A stretch of DNA of 64,000 bases, from the NCBI GenBank assembly GCA_033439685.1, contig JAUEDM010000005.1, positions 372,001 to 436,000 on the forward strand. Direction: 5' to 3'. The stretch is from Apodospora peruviana. Taxonomy: Eukaryota; Ascomycota; Sordariomycetes; Sordariales; Lasiosphaeriaceae. The notes below the pieces were generated by a model. The model was not told the DNA's origin. It worked only from the letters and a program-made list of their open reading frames with translations, and made no database searches. Both the position numbers and the translations under genes were made by a program. Below, piece by piece: positions 11,304 to 21,910 of the stretch; position 1 is the first letter of the stretch, and each line of letters begins with the position of its first letter.

Positions 11304-11843
11304 ATGGCCGACCACACACAGGAACAAGTAAGTGTTCCACGGTCCGCCCTTTGCTGTTTCGAATACAGGTTCGGTCCACCTCGCCACGGCAGAGAACCTC
11401 CTCCGCAGCCACCCAGAGATTCCAGAGAATACAGAGAACCTCGCGAACTCCGTGAACCCCGCCATCATCGTGACGTTCGGGATAGTCACCAGCGGGACAC
11501 CAGGGAACCTCACCATCGCCGCGACAGTCGAGACTACCGGACACCAGAGACCGTGCGATCAGAGCGGCCACGGGAGTTCGCTGGCTCTGACCGGCGCCCC
11601 GAACCTGACTACATCCAGGACTTGAAGTTCCTCGGAGGTACCTACCGGGTCCTAAAAAAGGACCCCATGAACACAGCGGCTCAACGCAAGAGCACATGCA
11701 GTCACAACAAGCGGCCCTTGTCTCCTTCCTCAACTACAACAGGCGACAGCGACCTCGGAATGGGAATGGCTCGCGAGCTTGACATCATCTGTCTTGACTG
11801 CTGTAGATTGCACTTTGCGAACTCAGAATCTAAGTCAAAATGA
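11304..11843 (+). CDS. Hypothetical Arg-rich (RE/RD repeat) protein
   Basis: The open frame of 179 codons from the ATG at 11304 has a strongly biased middle part. Roughly residues 30-95 are built from repeated R-E-P, R-D-S and H-H-R units (for example REYREPRELREPRHHRDVRD), resembling the mixed-charge arginine-rich tails of some RNA-binding proteins. The C-terminal part is unremarkable. A GTAAGT at 11328 and an ACAG near 11368 could form an intron, but splicing them would run into a stop, so I leave the frame unspliced. No known domain is present. It could be a real nuclear or RNA-associated protein or a chance frame through a low-complexity repeat. Confidence 0.4.
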   Translation: MADHTQEQVSVPRSALCCFEYRFGPPRHGREPPPQPPRDSREYREPRELREPRHHRDVRDSHQRDTREPHHRRDSRDYRTPETVRSERPREFAGSDRRPEPDYIQDLKFLGGTYRVLKKDPMNTAAQRKSTCSHNKRPLSPSSTTTGDSDLGMGMARELDIICLDCCRLHFANSESKSK

Positions 11844-12684
11844 ACTGTTTTGTTGCTCCCTTCGATCAGGACTTGCTGTGGATCCCGGTATTGCTGCTGT
11901 TTTTTTTGGGGTGTTGTTCCTACTGCTCCAGAAAATGATAGACGCATCATAGCAGCAACATCATATAAGTACCTACGCACTATACAATCGGGGACATTGT
12001 GTTTGAAACGTGGCCGGTTACGAATGGCTTGGAAGGATGAGCGCTGCCCAACTTGTACGGATACTACCCCGAATGGGCCACAACTATAACGCATCGGGTA
12101 GGATTTAGGTTATCAGATCTCTTTAACCTTCTACCAATATCAAGGTGGTATCACAATTGGTCCAAGACACCGTGGCTACCGCCATCCGTTTCCTGCCACG
12201 CCGTTGACGATGAGCGACGAGGATAGCCAGCAGGAGGCCAGTGCGTGCCCAGAAGCGCTATACATAGATAGTGAGATATGATGGCATCATTTGTCCAGCG
12301 GGCGGATGCAACCAGTCTTCAAGCTACAATAATATAGTTGGGGGTCACTCTGTTTCTCGGTTATTATGATGATGTTTACTCAATTCTGCCCGGCAAGACA
12401 GGTACCTCCATTCTATACCGATGTACTAGATACCAATAGTTTTGCCAGGATATAGATTTATCAGAACAGTTTTCCTGTCCTCGATGCAGGTACGAGTCTG
12501 CATCGGCGGGCAGATCGTAGTTGAGGTCGGTACATGTTGACCTTTGAATGGTTCTTAAGGCCGTGGTGGAAGGTTCTTATACTGAACCCCATTCTGGTGT
12601 GAAGATTCGAAAACCGCCAAGCTGATCCGCTCGATGTCGATTCCGCGACCGATGGCTGCGATAGAGGGCGCGCCGCAACCCCCG
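11844..12684. other. Intergenic stretch
   Basis: No gene-like frame; it contains the 3' flank of the minus-strand coiled-coil gene. Nothing else is seen. Confidence 0.4.
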
Positions 12685-13082
12685 TTACTGAACCATGTGG
12701 CCCTCATCCTGCTGCGTAGCAGCACCATCGTCATTGCCGCCCTTGAGCCTCTTCAGCTCCTCACGCAGCACGTCCATAGCCGCGTCCTTGGCCTGGAGTC
12801 GGGCCGTCAGCTCCCGGACTTTCTCCTCCTGCACCGTGAGCTTCGCCTTGTTCTGCTCCAGCTCGTTGGTGGCTCTGACCAGCGCCACCTGAGCCTCGCG
12901 GTGCCAGTCGACGACGGCGTTCATCGACGTGCGCACGACATCGAGCTTGTCGTTCAGGCCCACTTGAATCTTGCGGGCCTTGTCAACATTTTCGTTCCTC
13001 ATCTGCTGTTGCCTGAGCTTCTTCCGTTGACCCTTGGTCAGGTGCGGCGGCTGGCGGGTCTTGGCCGAGGGCCCGTCCTCCA

Positions 13083-13118
<36 letters not shown>

Positions 13119-14173
13119 GGCACCTCTTGTCCTTGCCCTTGTTATTACCCCTTCTCTTCCTCTTACTGCTGCTGCCCGGGATGGGCTGTTGCTGCTCGGG
13201 CAACTCTGGGAACATGCCGAAGATGCTGCCTATCTCCATATCGGCATCGGTATCGTCGGTGGCGAGACGGAAGGCGGCTGCTTCGACTGGAGCAGTAGCA
13301 GCTCTGGTTCTGGCACTGATGGGTCCTGCTTGACTATATTGGAAAACACGTTAGCTACAATGTACTGATGTATATGATAAGGATAAGGGGTCAGATGGTG
13401 CTGGAAGGAGAAGAGGTCGCCAGGGCGTATATAATATCACAGGCCCGTCTCTTCTATATTGATATGCCCAGGTCTCTAGTTTGAAAGACATGAAAGATAA
13501 CAAGGATACGAGGTATAGTACTTACAGTTGGCCATATACTTCCTTAACGCTAGGCATGATGGGAGCGTTTGAGGGCAGGGCGAAGCTGAAGCCGGCTTGC
13601 GGCATGTCCGACGACGAAGCAGCCAAATGAGTCGAAGGACCAGCCTCCACAGGACCCGGAGCAGAGGATGTGCCCGAGGAAGCAACGGAGGTGCCTTGTG
13701 TCGAGTCTGCGGTGAACGGACGAAGCTGATTAAAGGCAGCAATAGTTGCACCCAGGCTAAGGTCCTGAATATGGGTGGTCAATAGAGCTCTCGATGTAGC
13801 GAATGGGCAAATAACGACAAGAGCGAGCAATTTACTTCCATGATCATGCGCGAAGAGACTGTGCCGCTACCCTCTCCAGCGGCAGCAACAGCAATTGGGT
13901 CACTCGTGGTGACTGCAGCAACCGGGTTTCCGGCATTCTGTTCAAGAGATGAACGGTTAATGGATTTTCAACACGAAGGCAGTGGGAGAGGGAAGAAGGC
14001 CAGCTAATGGCAAATGAAAGGGAGCAACCTACCTCCTGGACAAAGGACGAGGGCTGATTGCGCACGCCATCTCCAGCAATGACCTGAACGGCATTCACAA
14101 CAGCAGCAGCAGCAGCAGCAGCAGACTGCTCGCCAGCTGCGTCGGCGGCGGGGGCGACGACAAATTCAGGCAT
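12685..14173 (-). CDS. Hypothetical coiled-coil protein with poly-Ala and poly-Asp tracts
   Basis: Four exons (14173-14033, 13937-13836, 13764-13526, 13333-12685) join in frame into 376 residues. Near the N-terminus an alanine run is encoded by a CAG/CTG triplet tract. The middle is rich in Ser, Ala, Pro and Gly. The last exon carries a basic stretch (SSSKRKRRGNNKGKDK, a likely nuclear-localisation signal), ten aspartates, a second basic patch (TKGQRKKLRQQQM) and then about 110 residues of regular heptad-like helix ending in VREELKRLKGG-like repeats, a probable coiled coil. No known domain is recognised. It is plausibly a nuclear protein that oligomerises. The exon joints all use GT-AG sites and keep frame, which supports a real gene. 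Confidence 0.7.
13085..13119. repeat. (TCG)n trinucleotide tract coding poly-Asp
   Basis: About eleven GTC/TCG units in a row lie in exon 4 of the coiled-coil gene, read on the minus strand as aspartate codons. Such a tract is likely to vary in length between strains. Confidence 0.85.
14098..14125. repeat. (CAG)n trinucleotide tract coding poly-Ala
   Basis: About nine CAG units lie in exon 1 of the coiled-coil gene, read on the minus strand as GCT alanine codons. Confidence 0.85.
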
Positions 14174-17100
14174 TTTGCCTTTTGCCTTTTGCGTCAGACA
14201 CTATTTTGAAGAGTGGCTAAGTGACAGGACGACAGAATGACTGATTGTTTGTGAAGATGTGAGGTGTGTGAAGCTGAAGGTGGAGGAGTGTGTAGGAGAG
14301 AGAGTTGGTGGGAGGGAGCGCTGGGAAAGGTGAGGCGGAATATGAGAAATTCAGACCTCTTTTTTTTGGGCCAGCTGCGGAACTTGGGGACCCACTTATT
14401 GAAAGAAGGTCCTAAAGAAAAGTCCGAGTGTGTGTTGTATTCAATGTTGTGGTATGGGATCGCGATGGGAGACCACAGCCGTCATGGAAATGGAAAAGAG
14501 TGAATTGGTCTGCGTACAACGACATGAACCCAGCAACCACAACGTATAGCATAATTTAAACAACACTCAGACATATCCCTGAAGGGTTTCCTTCCTTGTG
14601 ATGTATTCACAGACTTGTTTTGATTTCTCTTCGTAGGTCTCGTGCCTTCACAGGATACTCTGCCCGGCGCAGATAAACTTCCCTTGTATAGACCAGCCTT
14701 GTACACATCTCTCTGACCTGCCATGAGCAGCGGGCCTGGGAGAACCGTGAGAATTCAACCGTGTCAGTGTTCACATTCACTGGAAACACAGATCTCTCGG
14801 AACAGTTGGGTGGTTTTGCTTTGTTGTACATACCTAGCTGTATGCTCCGATTTACTTCCACCGACATTTCGCACTCGGACCAGTTCAGGTCCACATTTTC
14901 CGTCAGCTGCCAAGCACTGGACTGTATGTCAGAGCAGGGGAGTGAGTGTATGAGAAAGTGAGGTCAATTAGACAGTGTGTACTGTGCGAAAGGAGTGTTG
15001 GAAAGCGTCAAGTGGAGTATGTGCGCCACTTGCAGTCGACGGTCGTCAGGAGAGGGCTGAGGGCTGAATCAGTAAGTGTGCACGAACCAAGCCTCCGTCT
15101 ATAAAAACCCACCATTTCGCCCGCCTTCTCAAGGCTCAACTTTCCTTTCTTTTTCTATCACGCAAGCATTGGGTACATGCTTTTGGCCCCTACGCTAAGT
15201 TATTTTTGGAACCCGGTGAGAACACACAGCAGGTAGAGGTACACTGCCTAGCAATGAATGGTCTTTCCCGTGTCTCTGGTATTACACTATTTCCCGAGGC
15301 GCATAACAATCACCATCTTTTCTTTCATTATGTTCTAGGGTTCTTACTTGGGATATGAAGAAGAAAAGTCGTTACGCGTTGGTGGTATGTAACGCATGTT
15401 TGTTGCTATTTTGACCGCATCGAGCGACGCGGTCACTCCGCTAATAATTCGCGCCTGGCTGCCGCTGCCTTGACGAGAGCCCATCTCGCGCAAGCCAGAT
15501 GTCCATTCCCCTCTGGTACCAGCCCGTTTCACGTCGCAAGAATGATGGGCATCGGTATCGTCTGAAGGTACTGTGATTTTGCAGTCCATGCCCTCTCCTG
15601 TTGCGCTTGCATCCAATACGAAGCGCGAGTCCCCTTGTTATGACTCGCTTCCTGGCCACTTTCCGACTTCCCATCAACTGCTCCACCGCTGGATACCCCC
15701 CGGGCATGCAAAGACCATGCCGAAGAACGTCGAACGCGACCTCTGTCTGGCAATGAAGTCATCGAAGCGAAACAAGTTCTCAATCCCTATGCCTACGGTA
15801 CCTGGTAACGAGGCGGACTGACGGCAAGATTCCGAATTGAAGGAAGGACAATCATCCAGCGGATGACCACACGGTTAGGGCCGCGGCGAGGAACTCAATA
15901 AAGCAACGCATAACTGGTCGGCGATGGCAAACACCCGCAAACCCCTGGTTATCGAGCGGCACGTCGGCACGTTTCAAGAGCGGCAAAAACTTGAGGACTT
16001 AGGTTGCACGGAGTACGCCGAGGTACGCGATTCGGATGCGAGGACTTATCGCAGCTAACGACTTTCCATGGTGCCCAACCGCATCTCCCTCAAAATGGGG
16101 AAGAAGCGCCGTGTTATTGAGCATCATCGTTACGAGAGGGAGCTTGCACATCGAGTAAGCCACCGCGTTGAGAAGCGAGCAATTCCGTTAGTAGATTACA
16201 CGGCGATGACGAAGAACAGGCTCACGATCGATGAGCAATTCCTGGCCCAGCATCAACTGGCGAAGTTGACAATGGACCCGCACCGTGCCTTGACGAAAGG
16301 TCAAAAGCTTCGTAATAGCTGCCTTAGTCTCGGCCAGGCTGGCAGGCTGCCTACGGGTATTTGTACGAACACCAATATGACTTCTCAGAGGTTAAAAGGT
16401 AGTCACAGAATAACGGCTCCATCGCTACATCAGCGGCCCGGGAAGCGGCTGTAGCCAGCGTGGCGGCACCTCCGGAATACCGATAAGGGCTCGGAAAAGA
16501 ACAGCAAGGTTGTGGCTAAGGGGCGTCAGGCTCCTTGGCTGGGATGGACGGATATGTTGAAGCCGGCTGGGGAGGTTGAAGACGAGAGGAACAACAATAG
16601 GGAAGCATGTCCTGACAAACTACATATTACGTAGCATTTGACTTTCCAGGACAGGAACAAGCAGCCTCATCCCTTCCAAGTTACGCCGGTGGCAAGAACT
16701 ATCTACACGGCCGGAGTTGCACGGGGACGGAGCGAGGCTGACAGGGTCCTGAAGGCTGTGACATTCTTTTATGCTTCTGTCGGCATGTAATGGTTGTTGT
16801 TAGTAACGGAATCCATGGTTGGTGTTTCGGAATTGCGTCCTTCCACTTCCCAATAAACTGTTGCTCGCACTCTGTGAGCTCTCGGGGGTTGGTGTGCCTG
16901 TCTCCTCGTTGGTTACTAACTCCTATTCAGCGTCACAAAGCGCAACACTTATTCATATAAGACACTGAAGGCCGACAGTACCACGTTACTGCAAGTCATG
17001 TGGTAATCACGGTTACCAGTCCTACGAAAACAAGTACACCGGATTCGGGACTATATTCTACGGAATTTGGGGCAATGCGGGATTTGTTCTCCGTCGTGCA

Positions 17101-17380
17101 AAAGCAAAATGAAAAAATGATTAAATTCGAGGTCGTCTCGAGGGACTGTAGGAGACGCTTTACCAGACTGTAGTACATGAGCAATATTCGAAATACTAAA
17201 GTTACATTGTTACAAGCAAAGCACTGCCCCCATCTCCTTGCTTCCTTGCTGGCTCTCCATAAAGTTGTCATCTCTCTGTCTGCCAGTCTGTGTTTTCATC
17301 CATGCGGACTCCTCCTTAGACTGACTAAGTGATCTCATAGCCGACACTGGCAATTGAATTCAAGATATCCATCCCTTTCC
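14174..17380. other. Gene-poor stretch with a promoter-like segment
   Basis: About 3.2 kb without a recognisable gene. At 15100-15107 there is a TATAAAAA box followed by a C/T-rich leader (about 15122-15162) and an ATG at 15178 that opens only a short frame; this looks like an orphaned fungal promoter. The frame at 16068-16454 is lysine- and arginine-rich but matches nothing I know. Confidence 0.4.
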
Positions 17381-17385
17381 GTACG

Positions 17386-17598
17386 TGTCACGGGACTAGA
17401 CCGTGACAGCCACTGACAGCTGCCAGGTGCTCTGGCAGGCTGGTGGTGGCCTGGACGGCACCACAGGAACTTGGTGGGGTACTAGTGCTGTGCACGGACC
17501 AACCAGTCCCTATATAAGGGCGACTTGCGAGCCAGGGTCCTTGGGTTGGTCGTGCAACCACATCAATAGTAGAGCTACTACAAGGTTGAGTCGTGATA
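17386..17598. mobile_element. Solo LTR of a retrotransposon with 5-bp target-site duplication
   Basis: A 213-bp segment begins TGTCACG and ends CGTGATA, the expected inverted repeat with a single C-to-T change in a CpA context. The pentamer GTACG lies directly on both sides (17381-17385 and 17599-17603), as left by LTR-retrotransposon integration. A TATATAAGG box (about 17512) sits where an LTR promoter is expected, and the 5' end carries a palindromic TGTCACGG...CCGTGACA. No internal retrotransposon sequence is adjacent, so this is a solo LTR produced by recombination. Confidence 0.75.
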
Positions 17599-17711
17599 GT
17601 ACGTGGCATATTCCTGATTATAGACAATCCGATCCTAAGGAAACCCCTGTTTGTTTTTGTAACCAGAGCTTATATGCTCTCGAGTTGTAGTTCGGAGGCG
17701 CCGTGAGATGT

Positions 17712-17911
17712 GCCTGGGGCGGCATAGCCGCTACTTCACCGTAGACGGACTTGCCACCAGTGCCATTACCGCGGGTGAAGTCACTACCCTAGAGCATGAA
17801 CTCGGGGATGATACGGTGGAAAGCAGAGCCCTTGTAGCCGAACCCGCTCACTCCAGTGCACAGCATCTTGAAGTTCTTGGTAGTCTTGGGACAACATCAT
17901 CGTATGCCGGC
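17712..17911 (-). pseudogene. Cyclophilin (peptidyl-prolyl isomerase) pseudogene
   Basis: Read on the minus strand, the segment gives YDDVV, then in another frame TKNFKMLCTGVSGFGYKGSA, FHRIIPEFML, a TAG stop (17789-17791) where the family has Gln, then GSDFTRGNGTGGKSVYGE. These are the most conserved cyclophilin blocks, including the FHRIIP catalytic segment. A missing base in the Val-Pro codons near 17897 shifts the frame. CAG to TAG, and GGT to AGT in the GGD motif, are both transitions in RIP-type contexts. The N-terminal strand and everything after YGE are unrecognisable. It lies about 110 bp from the solo LTR. The family assignment is secure; which cyclophilin it derives from is not. Confidence 0.85.
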
Positions 17912-19094
17912 AGTGATAGGAAGTAGTCGGCTATAACGGTTCGGCCCATAGAGCAGAAACAGCTCATATACTGGAGTTGTTCGCCTTTGGATTCGATTTT
18001 GTCGGTAGTCGGCTTGATGGCTTGTGTAGCTTCCGTTGTGATATCTTGTTCGCTTGGTCTCTTTGGGCCGCTCGTGGCCTTTGGGGTTGGTTCGATAGTT
18101 CTCTCATCTTTACCAATGTATGTTGGACTTATACAAGAATCAGGGGAAAAGAGGGAAGAACACTCGCCCTCAGGAAGGCAGCTGATAGTTTATCTGTGTC
18201 CTCGGCCAGCTGTTTAAAAGCAACCCAGTCAATTAGGAACTATGAGTACCGAGCGGTATGACGGAAGGTTGCACGTTGACGACTGGAGAGCGACTGGGTC
18301 GTGACGGGTTCAACGGGCTTTCGTCGCAGTCTCTTCTGCTGCTTTGGTGGCACGATCCTTAGTTTAAAAGCCAGACTGACTTTCCAGCCTTTCCAGCTCA
18401 ATAAGCTAGTTCCTATACTTCTTTTCTTCCGGAGATGGGGTACAAAGCTGAGCATGGTGTTCGGCATCGGGATGTTCTTCTTGATCTCGACATGGTGAAA
18501 CCTGTATCTAGGAACGGCCTCCCTGTTTGAAGGCTCTGTCCGACCACACGATGGCCAAGATCCATGTCGTGAGGAGGAGAAGGAGAGAATCGTCCTCCAT
18601 TTCCTCGGCGCTACGTCGACAAGGACGCGAGCCGATGAGGGCGTGTGCGGGGCGCGTATTCAACCTCGCTGAGGGGTGTAAAGGGACTACTAGTAGTCTC
18701 TTGCCCAGGGTATGGCTCATCACACAACCAGAGTAGGTAGGAGGGGGTATGATGCTGTCAACGAGCGAGCACTCACACTATACCCAAACCACCTATCTAT
18801 AAATTCTTTGTACACTCCCGGTCTTTCCTCCTGCCACTTTTCTCCTGTCGTCGTCGGCAACCTTTCTGCTCTCGAATTTACTTAAATCATTCCCACTCCC
18901 TTCTCGTGTCTGTCCCCTGTGGCCCAGTAGGTTGATCACTCATTATTGCATTTCATGCACAACCAGCTCCTTTTCTTCCGCCAACCCTTTCTTTTTTACT
19001 TGATCTCTGCTGACCTTGTTGCTGCTCCAAGTCCAACTGTTGCTTGTCAGTATTCGCCCTCGTCGCTTGTTTTTTCGCCGTACGCCTTGCAAAC
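17912..19094. other. Intergenic stretch with the promoter of the following small gene
   Basis: Degraded frames only up to about 18730. From 18795 (TCTATAAAT) to 19090 the sequence is strongly C/T-rich on the plus strand, typical of a fungal core promoter and leader for the gene starting at 19095. Confidence 0.45.
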
Positions 19095-19674
19095 ATGTCG
19101 CAGCAAAGTGTGAACGAGAAGGCTGCTACTGCTGGCAGTGTCCCGCCGGCGGGTACTGTCATCCCTCCCAATGTCGTGGAAGCTGTAAGTTTTTCTTTTC
19201 ATCATTTCACTTTCACTTCCTGACCCCATATCTCTTTCGGTCTCCCATCACACCTCAGCCGGGGTTCAAAACCTCAGTTCAGTCACTTCAAAACGCCTTT
19301 GCTGGACAAGAAAACACCTTCTATCTGAGCCATGATCTGACATTTGTTATACTGGGATGCCTTTTCTTGATATTGTCTATCCCAGGCCAGCTGCCGTGCA
19401 CTACATTTTCAAATCCAGACATACCTGTACGACATATCTTGTTGACTAACTTATTTTCCAGATGTCGCCTACCGGACAGATCCCTCCGGCCCTAACTCCC
19501 GCGACCGCACCTGTATGTCCCTTATCCATTACGCAGTATTGGTTTCAAAGACATTCGTCTGACGCTCTTCGATGAACCATTGTTGATTGACTCACTGCCT
19601 AGATGTCTTTCATGGGACCTGCCACCCAGTCGGCAGCAGTAACAGCAGACCCACACGGCGCCCAGAGATCATAG
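19095..19674 (+). CDS. Small hypothetical three-exon protein
   Basis: Exons 19095-19184, 19462-19512 and 19603-19674 join in phase 0 to a 70-residue protein rich in Pro, Ala, Thr and Ser. It starts MSQQSVNEKAATAGSVPP and ends ADPHGAQRS. The splice sites are good: GTAAGT and GTATGT donors, and a TGACTAAC branch point before the second exon. Curiously each exon begins with ATG-TC (Met-Ser), so each could also serve as a start. The first intron (277 nt) is long for this window and contains an open phase-0 stretch after a CTCAG acceptor at about 19259 with a hydrophobic segment (LTFVILGCLFLILSIPG), so an extra exon or alternative splice form is possible. No family recognised. Confidence 0.5.
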
Positions 19675-19685
19675 CGGCTATCAAA

Positions 19686-19952
19686 ATGGCCTATAAGAGA
19701 ATGGTGGGCCGTAAGAAGGTCAGAAAGACCCAGGTCCAGTCTAAAGCGGCTAAGAGAGTTCATCATGAGGAGAAGAAACTCCGACTTGAGGAGAGGGTAG
19801 AACAGGTTTGGAAGGTGTGGATACTGGCGAGAGAGGCATCAATTTTTATATGTGCGAGTAATTACTTGAGACAAGCGTTTAAAGAGAGCAACCCTGAGAA
19901 TATCAAAGCTATCCACAACGAAATCCAACCCGGCATTTTTTCTATTAGGTGA
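19686..19952 (+). CDS. Uncertain Lys/Arg-rich ORF
   Basis: An ATG at 19686 opens an 88-codon frame, very basic at the start (KRMVGRKKVRKTQVQSKAAK), then a charged helix (EEKKLRLEERVEQVWKVW) and a neutral end. It overlaps the 3' flank of the small three-exon gene in another frame. The composition looks protein-like, but no homologous family or splice link to an upstream exon is evident. It may be a separate small gene or chance. Confidence 0.25.
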   Translation: MAYKRMVGRKKVRKTQVQSKAAKRVHHEEKKLRLEERVEQVWKVWILAREASIFICASNYLRQAFKESNPENIKAIHNEIQPGIFSIR

Positions 19953-20089
19953 ACGTTATCTACAGAAACTCCGACGCCTTGGGTCCAGCCACGTGTAAGA
20001 TATTTACAAAACATTAAACGGCGTGATGGTCCTTGCCTTGACGGCCTCTTGCCCCCCAAACCACCCCATATATCAACATATGACTGTAC

Positions 20090-21910
20090 TTAGGGGTCCA
20101 AGCACATTGCATCAAGCGTCAGGTTGCCCCCTCCACCAGTCCATCTTGCCAGATCCTTCCAAGCAGCGTTTTCTGTTGACTCCCAGGAGGCAAACTGCAG
20201 CTGGTCACCTTTACCAATGAAGGCTACCACAGTTCTGTTCACCGCCGCAGAGCCCGACAGCACCTCGTAGTTCACCACCAGCGGCGCGCTCATCCCTTCG
20301 ACGCCGAGATCCTCCCAGGTGTCCTCCCACCTGCCACTCCGAAACGCGCGATGCTTGATCTTTCCATCTACTCCGAGTGCCACCACATCGATCTGCAGCG
20401 GGCGGTGCCCCGTAACCACCGCACTCGGGACACTGCTGAAGTTCCCGCCCAACGACGTGATGGGCGGACGGTAAGCCAGCCCCGTCGCATTCGTCCAGTT
20501 GAACGTATACATGGCCCCATCCATGCCCACGCCAAAGAAGTTGAAACCACCCTGCTCACGACCGCCCGTCCGCATCAATACCGGATCTCCACGAAATCTC
20601 CCGCCCAGATCAATCCACGGGTCCCACGCGCCCGTCTCGTACTGATAGTGTCGCAACCGCACCGAGTCGGTGCCGTTGGCGTACACAAGCAAGCTGTGGG
20701 CCGGGTCGTTCGCGCTACAGACAATGCCTGGCATGGACGCGCTGGCCAGGCCGTCCATGGTCGCGTCCCAAGCCTCGCCATTCGCGGGTTGGTCGAAGTC
20801 GTTGACCTCGGGGTTCCATAGGTTGTGGATGACCGAGCCGGTGACTTGGCTGACGACCCATTGGTCTATCCGCTCTGGCGTCGAAGCCGTAGCGCCATGC
20901 TCCAGGTGCTCAGGGAGGTCGCAGAGGGCCACGGGTGTCGAGACAGACTCGCCGAGGTTCTCCCAGTTCTGTGTCCAAGCGCCCGACTGGTAGCCGGCCG
21001 TCAGCACATTGGAGCCTTTAGTGGACGGCGCGAAGACGTTGATGCGTGAGCTCTGCCAGGTGATGGCTGTCGGGGGCCCGGCAAAGGCTTCACCCCCGCC
21101 GAGAAGCTGTTTCCAGGGTCCAGTCCAAGTCGCATCCTGGCCTTCCAGAGAGCGGAACCAGATGTCTTTGTCTTTGCCGCGTGCAAAGATATGGAGGGTC
21201 GAGTCGAGGGCCGCGGCGGAGAGAATATGTCGGTGAATCTGGCTGTCCTTGAAGTCGCAGCTTATCACGCTCGAGGTCGTTGTTACATTGGCCGGTGGGG
21301 TGTTGCCGCTGCCGTTGCTGTCCTCTGTGGTATATTCTGAGGATTTCGTCCCAAGGACAAGGCCTACCGTCAGACCGACGATAAGGACGAGAAGAAAACC
21401 ACAGCCCCCCACAATCCACCAACGTTTTCTTCTCGGCCAGAACGTATGGTTTTGAGAGCTTGGGCTGTCCCCTGTGACAGAATGCAGGGCCAACTCATGC
21501 GGCGCCTTGTTCTCGAGGACTTCGGGGTTCGACAAGCTCGCTAGCTCTTTATTCGAGTGGTTGACGGGTTCGAGGTTGGAAACAGGCTGATTCACGTCCC
21601 AGTAAAACGGCCCCTTGTTTGTCGCATACAAATCGACGGGCTCAAGACTCGACCAGCCGACGGCTACCTTGTAGGTGTCATGATCCGTCGCTCTGTCGGT
21701 GGGCAGCTCGGACGCGTTTGGGTATGGCGGGTAAGAGCCGACGATGGGGTTTTGTTGCATCGCATCGGCTGGCGGTATCTGCGGTAGGTAAGGAGAGCAA
21801 CTGTAAATGACTGGCGCATATCTGCTTGCGGAACTCGGGTCTTGTTCGTTCGGTATTGGGGGTTGACTTTGGTACGCGACTTCATTCTGGTCGCTGTGAA
21901 CAAACGCCAT
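20090..21910 (-). CDS. Membrane-anchored lectin-like beta-propeller protein
   Basis: A single-exon gene of 606 residues from the ATG at 21908-21910. Residues 1-160 are hydrophilic and Pro/Ser/Asn-rich with no signal peptide. A basic cluster (RRKR) leads into one membrane helix at about 165-187 (VGGCGFLLVLIVGLTVGLVL), so a type II orientation with the long C-terminal part outside is likely. Residues of about 215-606 form repeated blocks of roughly 50 residues with W..P...LGG and D..V.A.G.DG-type turns, as in the fungal fucose-specific-lectin (Fungal_lectin/PLL-like) beta-propellers; NFT/NWT-type glycosylation sites occur. Sugar-binding residues cannot be verified by eye. Such proteins are common in plant-associated ascomycetes and probably bind cell-surface glycans. 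Confidence 0.75.
   Translation of the reverse strand: MAFVHSDQNEVAYQSQPPIPNEQDPSSASRYAPVIYSCSPYLPQIPPADAMQQNPIVGSYPPYPNASELPTDRATDHDTYKVAVGWSSLEPVDLYATNKGPFYWDVNQPVSNLEPVNHSNKELASLSNPEVLENKAPHELALHSVTGDSPSSQNHTFWPRRKRWWIVGGCGFLLVLIVGLTVGLVLGTKSSEYTTEDSNGSGNTPPANVTTTSSVISCDFKDSQIHRHILSAAALDSTLHIFARGKDKDIWFRSLEGQDATWTGPWKQLLGGGEAFAGPPTAITWQSSRINVFAPSTKGSNVLTAGYQSGAWTQNWENLGESVSTPVALCDLPEHLEHGATASTPERIDQWVVSQVTGSVIHNLWNPEVNDFDQPANGEAWDATMDGLASASMPGIVCSANDPAHSLLVYANGTDSVRLRHYQYETGAWDPWIDLGGRFRGDPVLMRTGGREQGGFNFFGVGMDGAMYTFNWTNATGLAYRPPITSLGGNFSSVPSAVVTGHRPLQIDVVALGVDGKIKHRAFRSGRWEDTWEDLGVEGMSAPLVVNYEVLSGSAAVNRTVVAFIGKGDQLQFASWESTENAAWKDLARWTGGGGNLTLDAMCLDP

Noticed and set aside
11328..11368. Intron (GTAAGT...ACAG) in the Arg-rich gene
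   Set aside because: Removing it leads to an early stop codon in the downstream frame, so it was not used in the model.
12634..13368. 244-codon plus-strand frame over the coiled-coil gene
   Set aside because: Low-complexity Leu/Val-rich shadow of the minus-strand coiled coil; the minus strand has consistent introns and charge pattern.
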